A stretch of DNA of 64,000 nt from Tachypleus tridentatus (lineage: Eukaryota > Arthropoda > Merostomata > Xiphosura > Limulidae): the NCBI RefSeq assembly GCF_004210375.1, contig NW_027467782.1:21989276-22053275 (forward strand). Direction: 5' to 3'. Both the position numbers and the translations under genes were made by a program. Shown here piece by piece: positions 24,426 to 36,505 of this stretch. Below the pieces are notes generated by a model. That model searched no databases and was not told where the DNA came from. It saw only the letters and a list, made by a program, of their open reading frames with translations. The first letter of the stretch is position 1. Each line of letters opens with the position of its first letter.

Positions 24426-24482
24426 TAACTTGTACCACTATTTTTCTTCTTGCTAGAAACCCATAATACACTAGTAGTAAAG

Positions 24483-24742
24483 TTTGTTTGTTTCTTTTTT
24501 AATTTCAAGCAAAGCTACACGAGGACTATATGCGCTAGCCGTCCCTACTTTAGCAGTGTGAGAACAGAGAGATGGCAACTAGTTATGACCGCCCAAGGCA
24601 AACATTTGGTCTACTCTATTCCTTTGTAATAGATGGATTGGCCGTCACTTTATAACACTATCACTAAAAGATCGACCATGTTTGGTGTGGCGGGGTTCGA
24701 TCCCCTGAACTACAGGTCAGGAGTCGAGAGTCCTACCAGTAA
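24483..24742 (-). repeat. Diverged SINE1 copy
   Basis: The plus strand has tttgtttgtttcttttttaa, ctagccgtccctactttagc, ggattggccgtcactttata, then tggtgtggcggggttcgatc. The order head-body-tail is complete on the minus strand. Flanks gtagtaaag and ccagtaaag may be the target duplication. Confidence 0.85.
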
Positions 24743-24930
24743 AGAAAAATTTGTATAAAATTATTATTACTTTCATTATAACATAATGTTAAACAAACTA
24801 TTGATTTATACCTCACTGTCTACTAGAATTACCAAGTAGACATTTTAAGATATATTTGAAATTTCAATGATATCTTAATATGAAAATAGTGGCGCCAAGT
24901 AACATTCAGTCGTGTAACTTAAGAAAATTA

Positions 24931-25187
24931 TGTTTGTTTGTTCGTTTGTTTGTTTGTTTGTTTGTTTGTTTTTCGCACAAAGCTACACGAGTGCTATCTG
25001 TACTAGCCGTCCCTAAATTAGCAGTGTAAGACTAGAGGAAAGGCAGCTAGTCATCATCATCCACACTCACCTCTTGGGCTACTTTTTACCAACTAATAGT
25101 GGGACTGACCGTCACATTATAACGCCCCCACGGTTGAAAAGGCGAACATATTTGTTACGACGGGGATACGAACCCGCAACCCTCAGA
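24931..25187 (-). repeat. SINE1 with (TTTG)n tail, truncated head
   Basis: A pure TTTG run of about 40 bp (24931-24973) forms the SINE tail. The body is typical. The tRNA-like head stops at box B (cgaacccgcaaccctcagac), and the duplicated segment of 25188-25560 follows at once. Confidence 0.9.
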
Positions 25188-25560
25188 CCAAGACCAACCA
25201 ACCCTCACATGATCTCATACTGTGATATGAAGTATAGGTTCAAATCCTGTATCGAACTCGTTCCAAAAACATAAATTTGTGTTACCATCGTAACTGAAGC
25301 AAGTTTTGAATAGATTGATATCTGAAAAATAAAGAACTAAGGAAGAACATTATCCGTTTAGTTATAGAATATCATTGTAGCCTCTTTACTGACGTTTTTA
25401 ATTGGCTAACAACACCACACATAACAACATATTCATCATCCACTAAAGATCAAAACTCGTGTATATTACAGATTCTGGTAATGGGGTGTGTTGGTTCAGT
25501 CGGACGTAAGCCTATTTTCCTTTCAAAATGAAAAGAACACGTAAAATTTCTTATAAAAAC
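25188..25560. repeat. Duplicated segment, copy 1 (pair at 40644-41021)
   Basis: About 373 bp starting ccaagaccaaccaaccctca are nearly identical to 40644-41021, with only scattered substitutions and a 5-base indel near tagattgata. The segment has no evident terminal repeats or open frame. It lies between a SINE and the Jockey element here, but next to unrelated DNA at the other site. Confidence 0.93.
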
Positions 25561-25631
25561 TGTGATAAATCCTAGCAGCTTCTTTCTAGTTAATTAATAT
25601 ACTGGTAATCCCAATTAAGAAATTAACTGTC

Positions 25632-26960
25632 TCAACCTATATACAAACATGTTACTGTATGTACGGTTAAGGTGTAGAGAAGGTCCATGGAACTCTGTGT
25701 ATAATCTCTGGACTGGGGAAGAATTAAAGTCCTGGTGCAGAGCTGAAGTCCCTGATAATGAACGGGGCACAGCATTTTCAATGTCGAGGTCCTGGCAGAG
25801 TCATAGACCAGAGACCCAAAGTCTAGATTCGATCGAATAAGAGCATGATGTATCTTTAGCATAGAACATCTATCTGCTCCCCAAATGGTGGAAGAGAGGT
25901 TGCAGAGGATGTTCAGTGCTGTTATACATTTGACTCGTAGCCTTGATGTGTAGTATAAAGGTCAGCTTACGGTCAAAGATGAGCCCCAAAAACTTTGTCA
26001 TAGGGACCACGGGAAGCACAGCCTCACCAACACGGAGTTTAGGATCGAGGTGAATACCTCGCTGGCGGCAAAAGTGCATGCAAATGGTTTGAAAGAGAGA
26101 GAAAAATTAAAACCGTTTGATGTGATTCACTTTAGTTAACGATCGAGGGAAATCTGTAGCTGCCACTCAATAAACCTCATGTTTGACAACTGGCATGAGA
26201 TATGAAACTCGTTGACACAGAGCCCATTTGCATAAGTAAAGGGAGTTGTTCAGTGGTGGCATTAATCTTTATATTGAAAATTGTGACACTCAAAAAACAG
26301 CTCTAAGGGACTCCATGTTCCTGTAGAAAAGAACGCGAAAGTGTCGAACCAACACGACTTTGAATCGCCTACTCATAATTTTTTTTTAATAAAATGGGCA
26401 AATTGCCACATAATACATATAAGTAGAAGTCTCGCAAAATGCTATGCCTCCACGTAGTATCATAAGCCTTCACAAGGTCTAAGAATATTGATACAAGATG
26501 TTTTCATTTGAAAAAGGTTTCTCTGATCGACGCTTGTGAAGCGATGTCGTCAGAAACCACGCTGAGTGGGCGAGAGGAAGTTTTTTTATTAGAGGAATCA
26601 AACAAGTTGAACATTATCCAGTCTCTCTATGGTCTTACAGAGACAGTTCGTTAGAGCAATTAGATGGTAATTTGAAGGGATCTTGGAATTTTTCCTGATT
26701 TTAGAGAAAGGTCGACAATAGCCTGGCACCATGCAACAGGGAAAACATTCTCCTGCCAGATCCGGTTAAAACAACCAGAAGAATAGCAAGAGAAGCAGGA
26801 TATAGACGGCGAAGCATCTTGTAGAGTATATCATCTGGTCCGACCTACCAGACGAAAGAAAGACCAAATTAAGTTCCACCAGTGTAATAGGACGATTATG
26901 ATCATAGAAATGATTAGCCCAAAAGAAAAAAGTAATAACTCGGCCTAAATCTTGATGGCT
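25632..26960 (-). pseudogene. Jockey reverse transcriptase relic
   Basis: Motif A survives near 26450-26490 as FLDLVKAYDTTWRHSIL, the F-D-L-E-K-A-Y-D-T-T-W motif with substitutions. Downstream come SNMRFIEWQLQISLDR (about 26170-26120), CMHFCRQRGIHLDPKL (26079 onward), VPMTKFLGLIFDRKLTF and, after a frameshift, LKIHHALIRSNLDFGSLVYD (25632-25862). This is the usual order of the thumb and C-terminal region of Jockey-clade polymerases. The YADD box region (about 26220) is degraded to a form without the Asp pair. Confidence 0.85.
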
Positions 26961-27399
26961 AAGATGGTGGAGGATGAAGCAAAAGTGCTAGGTACCCGGC
27001 AAAAGCTTTAATGGGAAGTTTCAGCGATGCTCCGGGCATCAGCTATTCTCTAGCTATGAGAGAGCAAGATCGAAAAGAGAACAGAATAATACTACCCATT
27101 GACCTTTCAATTCTTGTCTCTTATGAGACGTCTTACTTGCCGAGCATGTGCACGGGAAAGCAATGTGGTTCGAAAATGTGGAATACCTACAAAAGGTATT
27201 CCAAGTCCCTTTTTTTGAGCCTTTCGTGCCACATGACAGACAGAATTCCATTACGGACAAGAATATCGTGGGAAATGTGTCAAGAATTTGGGAATACCTT
27301 GAGCAGCTGCTTCAATAATACAGTCAGCCACAGCTGTCACACAGCCGTCTACCGATGGCTTACAGATGATGGAAAGATTAAACTGGCTTGATCCAACTT

Positions 27400-28041
27400 C
27401 TACTGGGGTACGCGGGACGGGTGACATCGATCACGGCCATTCTCTTTCAAAATGCTAGGAAAATTATTAATGCATCTTGAGTTACTATTAACCCTCCAAG
27501 GAAAGTGGGATAAGAGTGAAGGAGATAAAACTGAGAGATCAATAGCAGTAAAAGACTGACTAGGTGCATGTAAATATGTATGATAACCAGTATAAGAGCT
27601 AAATAAATATAAGACCCATCCCATCAATATCGGTACCTCTCCAGAAAGGATAATGTCAATTAAAGTCCCTCAGGATTTAAAAGGGAGATGGCAACTGTTC
27701 AAAGAGAGCATCAAGGTCTGACTGATCATAGGTCTCTTCAAGAGACAAGTAGAGAGAACAAACAGGGATGGTAACCCAAGAAAACATGGCTACGACTTCC
27801 ATGAGTGTGTTGAATGGTAACATGCTGAACCAACCAACAGTGTTACCCCTCCATACACTCGTACGTCACTCAACCTGTCATTTCTGTTCAAAGAAAACTG
27901 CCGAAAGGTGACTGTATCGGCAGGTTTCAGATAAGTTTCCTGTAAAAAACGACATACATGATGGTAGGAAGCAGTCAGTGCTTTGTTGAAATCCAGATTA
28001 GAATGTAAAACTCGATAGTTCCACTGCATCAAAGTTGTCAT
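27400..28041 (-). pseudogene. APE-type endonuclease relic of the LINE
   Basis: The start (27790-28041) reads LMQWNYRVLHSNLDFNKALT, then LQETYLKPADTVTFRQFSL and DVRVYGGVTLLVG. These match the N-terminal WNI-R-G-L, the catalytic LQET (Glu), and the GGVA strand of LINE endonucleases. The later frame (27400-27627) has FTAIDLSVLSPSL followed by WRVNSNSRCINNFPSIL, matching the D-L-x-x-x-S and S-D-H-x-P-I end of the domain. In the latter the catalytic S-D-H is altered to I-N-N. Confidence 0.87.
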
Positions 28042-28059
28042 TTTTATTTATGTGTAAGC

Positions 28060-29230
28060 GAATTGTTTTTGCTAACGTTTTTTCTTTATTCCAGGAAAGT
28101 CTATCTGTCTCCAGATCCTGCTCTGGTTCGATTAGGAAGGTCCCTGTCGTTAGAAGAAGAATCTAGCGACTGGGAGCATGAACAAATGATTGTTTTGCGT
28201 TTCTGGGCCAGAGAAGATATATCCCAGGAAATTCCCGTATCTGAGACCAAAGAAAGTGGATCTGGGTATTTGTTGGAATTAATGATAGGAACAGAAATGG
28301 GTGTTGGCGTTGATTCATGAACTTTCTTTACCATGGAGGTCAAAATATTTTTCATATGGTTTTAGAACGATTCTTTTGGAGGTACGGAGAGATCCGTGTG
28401 CACTCCCACTGTAGTAGTGAAACAAAGTGCAGCAGCACACGTCCACGGTAAAGTGGTGGACAGTAACTTTTGAACCTTAGTGTAAGTAAGGCTTTGAATC
28501 GTTTTCAAACACTGAATCTCTTTTTCCTTCAACGACTTAGGACAAGAGCAAAAGTGGGGCAGGTGAGAACCATTACAATTAACGCAATGAAGTCTGTTTC
28601 ACACTTATAGGCATTGTGGTCCTTGCCACCGTAACGAGCACGCGTCAAGGACATGATGTCTTTAAGTGACCATACTGCTGACATTGGAAACATCTGAAAT
28701 AATTCGGAATATATGGTCATACCTTGCAATTTAGATAACCTACCTTGATGGTGGCAGGAGGACGTAGTGATGCAAATGTCAAAATTAGAACACTGGTCGG
28801 CATCATAATTCCATCTTTGCGAGTAAAGATATGCCTCACTGCATAAACACCATGGGTGGAGAAATCAGTGAGGATCTCTGACTCGGGGATGTTCTTTAAA
28901 TTCCTTTAACAATAACTCCTCGTGACGCATTCAAAATAGCATGTGGAGTAACTTCAATGGGTATATTCTCAATCGCCTTCGAATGCAAGAAGAGTTCGCC
29001 ATGTTTAGGAGTGGATGTTTCCAACAATATGTTACCAGAGTGAAGATTTTTTACTGACTTACGAGAGCCAGCAAGTTTTTCTAGTCTCTTCTGAATAAAC
29101 TGGGAGACATTTGCCCTAAAGGTTTGTCTGAAAGAGAATGTAATATATGAAAATGAGGTACAGCTGTTACAGAGCTTGAATATTGCTTCTCAGAATCTTC
29201 ACGACGTGGTTCTTTAACTATGGACTGTTT
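28060..29230 (-). pseudogene. ORF1 (gag-like) relic with CCHC zinc knuckle
   Basis: At about 28710-28655 the minus strand encodes CFQCQQYGHLKTSC, a perfect C-x2-C-x4-H-x4-C knuckle, followed by RWQGPQC/GGKDHNAYKCETDF, a second knuckle split by frameshifts. Upstream (about 29130-28900) is an open stretch with FIQKRLEKLAGSRKSVKNL and IPIEVTPHAILNASRGVIV. Downstream is an open stretch (28355-28101) rich in Ser, Thr and Pro that ends close to the endonuclease. This is the typical ORF1 of Jockey elements and binds element RNA. Confidence 0.82.
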
Positions 29231-29279
29231 CTTTTATCATTTTATTTAAATTTTTATTTGTGGGATTCATAATAAAGAA

Positions 29280-29500
29280 AGAATATTTTGGTGCCTACTG
29301 GCCCCACCCACCATGGAGTCCTACAAGGGGACGCCTTATAGTGCCAAACAAGACTATGTAATAATGCCAGGGTTTCGTGAGCACTATACCCAAACAGCAG
29401 TATCAGATACAATGCCCACAACACTTTTTGAGAACATCCAATACTGATACCTGGTTGACCCTAGCCCAAGTAAACTATCCAATTGACCCTGCGGGGCCAA
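29280..29500 (-). other. Probable 5' untranslated block of the Jockey element
   Basis: Less AT-rich than the surroundings (tggccccacccaccatggag; accctagcccaagtaaacta). It sits directly upstream of ORF1 on the minus strand. Assigning it to the element is inferred from position and base composition. Confidence 0.5.
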
Positions 29501-31974
29501 CTCTATTACATTATTACATACCACAGAATCACTTATACTCACGTGACCTGTAAAGATTCAAATTGTCACCATATTGAGTGTTAGTAAAGATTTCTACAAG
29601 ATAGTATATTTTGGAGGTTTCTCTACCTCAAAATGACATAAGGAAAATTGTCGTTTTCATACGTAAATCTCGGATTATGGGATATCGCACCAAACAGGGT
29701 TTGATTTAGTAGTACTATATATAAGATCATGTCCGCCTTTGTGATATTAAAACATCATTCCTACCTGCTCTGGCAACCAGGAAGTTTAATAAAAACACGG
29801 TCACATATAATGTGAATGAATATCGTGTTTTAAATTGTTTACTGGGTTTGCTTCTATTTTCTTGTCTTAGTTCTTTTTATATTTTTATAAAACATTTCAT
29901 CACGCTACCCTACAGCTTATTGAAATTGCTAATAAAATAATTATAGAACACTACAGTAACAGAAAAACAAATCATGTACTTGTTGTATGACTTACTTTGA
30001 GCCTGGATCCCACTAACTAGTATAATTCGTATATGAGGTGTTATTGATGTAAGATCTCACAGTCAAGATATGTTAGCGTTACTTTTTTTTATTCGGTGTT
30101 TCTGTAATATGTTTATTATAAAATATTTAAATAATTTTGCTAGCATAAAAAGGAGAGATGTGGGTATTTTTTATAATAGCCAAGTGTACTCTAACGGTCA
30201 ATTAAAAACTAAATAATAATATAACAAAACCTCAATTTTTTTCTTTGCAACTGATCAAGATAGAGACTTCTAGAACTCAGGCATATCTGTCTGTAATTTT
30301 AAATTACTAACTCGATGAAAGGCAGGCAATCAGCAGCATCCGCCGTCACAAAGACTTCATTCAGCTTTGACTCTAATTATTGTGTTGACTGTCATTCTTA
30401 TAACACACCCAGAGATCATTCATCACGATTGCACTGATATTCCTGGATTATTCAATAACTACCAGCATATGCTCACCTGGAAAATATTTAATAGAATTAT
30501 CCAATTTTTATATGTTGTAAACCTTCCATGACTGTCAAAAGTGTGCAAACTTTACGAAACTGAACAATAATTATAGAAACCAACAGAACGAGTAGATTGC
30601 ATTTCGACTAATTAGAATACTACAATCTCTGGCTGTTCACACATCCGTAAGTGATGACAGGATAAACCTCTATCGATCCTGACAAGGCCTATATCTGCTC
30701 ACAGTTACCGACCAACGTGTACAAAAGGTTAGTTTTGAAACTTAAAGTCGCTGATTGTGTAACTCCATACACAACAACTAGCTTACTTTCTACATTGTTG
30801 TGAGCAACTGAATTTAATGCGAAACTAATAAGGTGTTATTCACTAATAGTTTTAGATATGTCGTATCGAACGATGTCTGCATCCTAGGTACACCGTTTAA
30901 GTCTTCTGAAACTGACCACTAGTATGCAAAGCCGATTCAGCTCAAGAACTGGACTGACGATGAATGGAAGTCGTGTTCATATAGTTAGACAGCCAGAACT
31001 TAATGTTTAGCCAGTGTTGAAGATTTCCATAGTAGTGTATTCTGTAACCGAAAAGCTAGAATGTTCTTGTAAACGTTGCAATTCTTTTAAAGAATCTGAT
31101 TACAGGTGTACAGACACTTCTGTTCCACACTGGTCAAACACTAACTGAAACACATGATAAATGGTGCTTTACGTTTTAAATATCAGAATCTGAGTTAATA
31201 ACGTTGAAGTTTACTAACTTTGCTCAAAATACTTTGTAACATCTTACATCTTTCTGAATAGATATCACTTAGGACTCTGAAACCACTTCTAACTATATAA
31301 TAAAACACAAAAGCTTCTTCAGTATAACTCCTATTTATCCGTAATTGGATAATAAAGTTATAACTTCTTCAACATACCATACATTTTCATATAACTACAC
31401 AATCGATAAATAAAATTTGTTTAAAACATAAAGTAGGTTTATTCTTCAGTTATTAAAATTAACTCATAATTTATATACAATTAGCATAAAACATCTACGG
31501 ACTTTCTAGGACTCTTCATGATTCACAGAGGACCCAATTTATTACTTAAACTCCTTCATTACATCAAATTACTTTTATATCTATAGATACAGTACATAAG
31601 AAAACAAAACCGTTTGGACAGCCATTTGTGTTATCTGTGCACGTAAGTCAAGTTTGGTTTCGCTGGCTTCTGAGTGGGTGTATAAGCACAGTTTCTAACA
31701 TGGCGCACTCAGGATCCGGGAAGGAGGACAAATAAAAAAATACATGCCAGATTTACGTAGAGTGACCCTCGAAACTTACTCTTAAATCTATTCAGTTCGT
31801 GTTGTTGCCATCTCATTCCCTTGAGTACTAATAGATGTTTGGTAACTATACGTTATCACATAAAAAATGTAATCGTTGGAAACATTTAAAAACTTCAGTT
31901 TGTAACTAAGATGTCAAAACAATGAAATTTTACGTATTTTGTTTCTCTTTTGTTTGTGGTAAGTAAAAATCTAC
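29501..31974. other. No recognisable gene
   Basis: 2.5 kb of AT-rich sequence. Scattered short frames only; I see no motif, splice-flanked exon, tandem repeat or SINE. Confidence 0.5.
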
Positions 31975-31984
31975 TCAATGGCGA

Positions 31985-32355
31985 AATGTACTGTGCCCAC
32001 CACACATATCGAAAACCGGATTTTTTGCGTTGTAATGTTTCAGATGACCCTACATGGCCAAGCGTGTTAAGGCGTTCGACTCGAATCCGAGAGTCACGGG
32101 TTCGAATCCCGGTCGCACCAAAATGCTCGCCCTTTCAGCCGTGGGGGCGTTATAATGTGGCGGTCAATCCCACTATTCGTTGGTAAAAGAGTAGCCCAAG
32201 AGTTGGCGGTGGGTAGTGATGACCAGCTGACTTCCTGCCAGTCTTACACTGCTAAATTAGGGACGGCTAGCGCAGATAGCCCCCGAGTAGCTTTGTGCGA
32301 AATTCAAAACAAACAAATGTAATGTTTCAGATTTACCGCTGAGCCACTTGAAGGG
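31985..32355 (-). repeat. SINE2 copy split by a SINE1 insertion
   Basis: The left part (31985-32045, ctgtgcccaccacacatatcg, ggattttttgcgttgtaatg) and right part (32333-32355, ttaccgctgagccacttgaa) are the two halves of one SINE2 copy on the minus strand. They are separated by the SINE1 at 32046-32317. Confidence 0.88.
32046..32317 (+). repeat. Young SINE1 with perfect 15-bp target duplication
   Basis: Flanked by identical tgtaatgtttcagat at 32031-32045 and 32318-32332. The tRNA-like head has box A (tggccaagcgtg, 32055-32066) and a perfect box B (ggttcgaatcc near 32100). The loop reads ctcgaat, a one-base shortening of the ctcgtaa loop seen in most other copies. Body and tail (gtagctttgtgcgaaattca then aaacaaacaaa) are complete. 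Confidence 0.96.
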
Positions 32356-32789
32356 TATAAAGTATATTAGTTGTGGTAAGCCAAGCATGCCTTGAACATG
32401 TTGCCGAAACTAAAGTTTGGAAACCTTTTCTTGGTTAAAAAAAATAACCTGATGTAGATCTGTAGTTTCTGACACTATGTAACAGGTTTTTAAGGTTTTA
32501 CCTTCAACCAGTCAAGAAAGAATGCCAAATCACGTGACAGAAGCATTCTTCTTGTTCCAATATGGCCAACACAAGTAGTAAAACATTTTGTGAGAACATT
32601 TTGCATGAGTATGCTAAAATATTTATAAAACGCCAAAATCTGTGTCTTAATAATGAAATATTCTTAACAAACAATTCAGCTTTATTTTACAACAAAAATA
32701 AATCAAACTTTAGCCAGCAGGTTTAAATGATTTTTCGTCTAAGACGGATGTTAAAGAAGACTCTACTAATAAGATTCATAATGTTAATT

Positions 32790-33240
32790 AGGCAAGGCAG
32801 ATGATTGATCACTTAATATGTTATTGTGAATTAAAACTTTTATTAAACTATAATATAGATTTTATAGGTAGACCCACTGAACGCGGTGGTAGAATTGTTG
32901 TATATACAAGCTCTGACCTAAAGTATAAATCTAATATCAATTGTATTATTATCACTTACCACATTCAGTTATGTCGATTTACAAAAGAATAATTTCATAC
33001 AGTTTATATTTATTATCCATGTTCTGATAAGTATAAGGATTTTGTCGTCGCTTTGGAATCACTTGTTGATAAATCAATTATGAAAACTAGATTATGTTTA
33101 GTTGATTAAAATATGATTTTTTGTTTCAGTTCACTGGGTTAGTAGGGGCTGCTGTATCAACACTTGATATTGCTTTTACAAATTGTTGAGATGTTTCAGA
33201 TAATTATGTGTTAGTACTATCATTTTCTCTATAATTAATT
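32790..33240 (+). pseudogene. LINE endonuclease relic (probable)
   Basis: In the plus frames I read ERGGRIVVYTSSDLKY, then IYYPCSDKYKDFVVALESLV, then RLCLVD-stop-N, then STLDIAFTNC. These follow the order of an APE endonuclease of a non-LTR element: RGGGVxxY, Y-x-P-x-S-x, L-x-GDFN, and LDLIFTN. It is a different, more diverged lineage from the Jockey element at 25.6-29.5 kb and is broken by stops. Confidence 0.5.
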
Positions 33241-34195
33241 TCATCAACGTTTATTATAAGACAATAAAATACTTGTTAATGGTAAAGGTGAAAACTATTA
33301 ATTTTTCTTCTGAGTTACGCTAATTATAAGTGGAGAAACAATAGTTGATTTAGATTTTTCCCTTTTTGTAGAGCATCATTGTAAACTTCGTAATATGTTT
33401 TCTATTTGTTGAAACTATTAAATTGAATGGTGGCAATTATTCTATTTGGATGAACCTAACTTTATTACCTATGGTTAGAAGTAACCAAAGACTGTCATTC
33501 CTTTGAAACATGCAGGTAATCTTTAGAGATACAATTAATAGTTAGAACTAAAGATGCTGAAAAAGCACCTATTATCTCCACATTACCGTGTTTATTTACA
33601 AGTGTTTTTTTGTTATTTATGGTTCCTCACATGTAGAAAAACACGGTAATGTGGATATAATACGTATTTATAACACAGGTTCTTGTGTTACTGATCCTGT
33701 TGTTCATATTTTAATGATTATTTTATCACACTGGAGCAGCTCACTTTGTTGTTTTGATAAAAATCACAAAAACTACATATAGTATCAGGCTGGACATACA
33801 AATGACGTTTTGAGAAATATTTGACCTCTCATTATTTTTGGTATATAACAGTTGTTGAGTTCCGTTAAAAAAGTTCTTATTACTGTTAATCACACTAGTG
33901 TTTCAATTTTACTTATACTATTTAGTGTTAATACGTTTTATGCGTACTCTTTAAAGTATGTAATGATAACTGGATTTCATTACAAAAGAAGCGACTCTGA
34001 ACTGTATTCCCGCCGTGAGCAAAACAAAAACAGCCCACTGTATAGGATTGTACTTACACCTTTGTGCAAATTGCTTGAAATAAATGGTCATTTTACAATA
34101 TTTTCAGCATGGCGGCCGGTGAAGGCTCACTGGATTCACTGATTTCCTTTAATGGTCATTTTTTTCACACACACGACGGCATTAGCTGTGTTTTG
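33241..34195. other. No further gene recognised
   Basis: Apart from the hairpin at 33574-33658, the open frames here (for example 33852-34142) have no motif that I recognise. Sequence may continue the LINE relic on its left but is too decayed to tell. Confidence 0.4.
33574..33658. repeat. 20-bp inverted repeat (hairpin)
   Basis: atctccacattaccgtgttt (33574-33593) pairs with aaacacggtaatgtggatat (33639-33658) at 19 of 20 positions, with a 45-bp loop. No element ends could be assigned. Confidence 0.85.
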
Positions 34196-34985
34196 CAGTA
34201 CGGTCGACCTGTTTTGGGGATATATGACGAAATTTTGAGGAATGTTACGTCATTCGAAATTGCGTTAGAAGGACAAGGAGACTAGTCAAAAAAGGAGACC
34301 ACCTCAGTGAAGAAAAAACGGTATCAATGGAGTATGAAATACAAGAACTGGACGCAAATACAGTGGAAGAAGGTGTTATTCAGTGGCAAGACTTATTTTT
34401 TCGTACAAGGTAAAAAAGTCTGCATGTTCGCAGATTTCGATATGAGAAACTTCGAGAATCTCACATCAATGAGTTCGTAAAACATCTCTTCAAAAAAATG
34501 TTTTGGAGCTTTTTCAGCTATTATGGTGTCGGAGGCTTACATATCGTAGAAGGTATGATGCGTGGACCATAGTACGTCGAAGTTTTGCAGAGAAGAGTCG
34601 TTCCAGAATTGAAAAAGAGATTTCCAGATGGATCTGGCATTTTTCAGCAAAATCTGGCTCCGTGCCACACATCGAAACTTGTGAAGAATTTTATGGCTAC
34701 AATGCGAATAACGGTGCTGGACTGGCCTGGAAACTCTCCGGACTTAAATCCTATTGAAAATCTTTGGGCGATTTGTAAAGAAAGACTTCGGGGAAAAGAC
34801 TGTACTACGAAAGATAATCTAATTCAGGTGTGGTACCGCGATCCAAATATTGCAGTCAACTCGTGGACTCGATGCCAAAGCGGATTAATGATCTTCTGAA
34901 AAATTAAAGGCGGTCATATCATGTATTAATTTGTGATTAATTTTCGGATTCTCAGAAATAAAATGCAAAAATTTGATGAAAAAAA
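34196..34985 (+). pseudogene. Tc1-type transposase relic
   Basis: From left to right: YDEILRNVTSFE (end of the second helix-turn-helix region), KKRYQWSMKYKNWT, WKKVLFSGKTYFFVQGKK, KMFWSFFSYYGVG, and then the open frame 34585-34899 with QRRVVPELKKRFPDGSGIFQ, NLAPCHTSKLVKNFM and LDWPGNSPDLNPIENLW. These are the blocks of a DDE transposase of the Tc1 type. The first catalytic Asp position is Gly (FSGK for FSDE) and the second is Asn (QN for QD); the final DLNPIE is intact. There is a frameshift near 34500 and an early deletion, so the gene is dead. The 5' end of the element could not be found. Confidence 0.88.
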
Positions 34986-35387
34986 TCGTAATTTTCCGTC
35001 TTGTTTTAATTAATTTGCACACGGGTGTAATGTGACAAATTTATAACGACAAAATAAAAGATAATGGTGAAACATTAATTAACAGTGTTTCGAGTTCTTA
35101 AATACTTATTATGAAAATTACAAAACTGTTTCAAAAAAAACATGTAGTTATTTTTGTTTCTTAATTTTGTTTGTCCCGTCATATGCTACATTCTCTGTTA
35201 CATCTCGAGCAATTATTCAATGTTATTACATGAGTTTGGACATTAAGATCAATATAGAATTTTAAAAAAATCTTTTTATCCAAGACTGTAACATTCGATA
35301 CTTGGAGGGTTAGGCTACTGATACGTATAATTAAACAATTATATAAAAAAATACTGGTACAGTGGATAAGTATGTCGTGATATGTTT
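34986..35387. other. No recognisable gene
   Basis: AT-rich. The first part may contain the 3' end of the Tc1 relic (tttgcacacgggtgtaatgt near 35013-35032 could be its terminal repeat), but the partner end was not found. Confidence 0.4.
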
Positions 35388-35500
35388 GTTTTGTTTTCAA
35401 TTTTTCGCAAAGCTACACAAGGGCTACCTGCGATAGCCGTAACTACTTCAATAGTATAAGAGTGGAGGAAGTGCAAATGTCTGTCAGTTTATAACGCCCG
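35388..35500 (-). repeat. SINE1 fragment
   Basis: The plus strand starts tttgttttcaatttttcgca and continues agctacacaagggctacctg, then a deletion to gtcagtttataacgcccgta. Head missing. Confidence 0.75.
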
Positions 35501-35523
35501 TAAAGCAATACTTGTTGAGGTGA

Positions 35524-35632
35524 GTGTGTGTTTTCTTACAGCAAGAGCCACATCGGGCTACCTGCTGAGTACACCAAAGGGAATCAAACCACTAATTTTA
35601 GCGTTACAAACCTTTTGACTTACCGCTGCACC
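35524..35632 (-). repeat. SINE2 variant copy
   Basis: The plus strand has gtgtgtgttttcttacagca, agccacatcgggctacctgc, gggaatcaaaccactaattt and accgctgcacca. It belongs to the (CA)-tailed version and lies 23 bp from a SINE1 fragment. Confidence 0.85.
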
Positions 35633-36505
35633 AAAAACACAACTATAGACAAATATGTCCCTCAAACAGAGGTTACCTTACTGTATAAATAAATATTTTG
35701 AGCAATAAATCATTGTTATCTATCCGGTTATTAACATATTTAACCAAAACTATTTTGTTTTTCTTACTTTTTGCGTTGACATAGTGCCACTACTGCGTTT
35801 CAATAACTTATTTGTAATTTATCATTTGTCTCGAATCTTCATAACTAAAAGTTAATCTCATATGCTTGTTACAGCTAATCGAGATACTTTAAACTTGAAA
35901 TGTATTGATCTCATACGTCATATTAAAATATTACTAATTTTATATAAAAACATTAATGTCGTAAGGTACACTTGTTTTGTAAATATGTTTTTAAAATAGA
36001 GCACTATATCTTAAAATTTAGTATTTTTTATAATATAAGCTATGCTGTGATGAAAACTTTGTAAAGTTCTTTATTACATGTTTGTGACTTGAGTTATGCC
36101 GAATTGAGTCGTCTGAAGAGCGTTTGAAGAGCATAAAAAATCACACTTGTGGTTACGTTCATAACCCTAAGCGCAGGTTGGACAGTTAAAAATATCTTCA
36201 AAGAATTTCTTTACAAACGTCACATCCTAGACTTGCTTGACAATAGAGGTTGTTCCATATCCGAACCTCAATGAAATACATTTAATTTGCTCAAAAATCT
36301 ATATTCATCTTATACCTGTGATCGTCTTATACACCAAGTGCAGTATTGTTCGAATTTAAATAATTTCTTGCTTCTCTAAAGCACAAGATGGCTTAACAGG
36401 GAAACTGGTCGTACTTTAAAAAAAAATAAAAAATTCTGATATCTTTCACTTTAGCACAGTTTAGGGTAGAAGATGAAATATAAAACGTAGAGATGTTTTG
36501 GAAAA
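35633..36505. other. No recognisable gene
   Basis: AT-rich; nothing supported. Confidence 0.5.

Larger units (their letters stand above)
25600..29500 (-). mobile_element. Decayed Jockey-type non-LTR retrotransposon
   Basis: Read on the minus strand, the order is: a 5' untranslated block (29500-29280), an ORF1 gag-like region with a zinc knuckle (about 29230-28060), an APE endonuclease (28041-27400), and a reverse transcriptase ending near 25630. This is the layout of Jockey-clade LINEs. All frames carry multiple stops and frameshifts, so the copy is dead. No clear poly-A or target duplication was found. The length of about 3.9 kb is only a little below a full element. Confidence 0.9.

Noticed and set aside
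27011..28320. Plus-strand frames of 126 and 85 codons
   Set aside because: They are antisense shadows of the Jockey element on the minus strand.
29501..31974. Search for exons or a defence-like system in the largest unannotated block
   Set aside because: Nothing beyond short random frames could be supported.
32046..32120. Functional tRNA gene (good box A and box B)
   Set aside because: It is the head of a SINE with body, tail and target duplication, and the acceptor stem does not pair.
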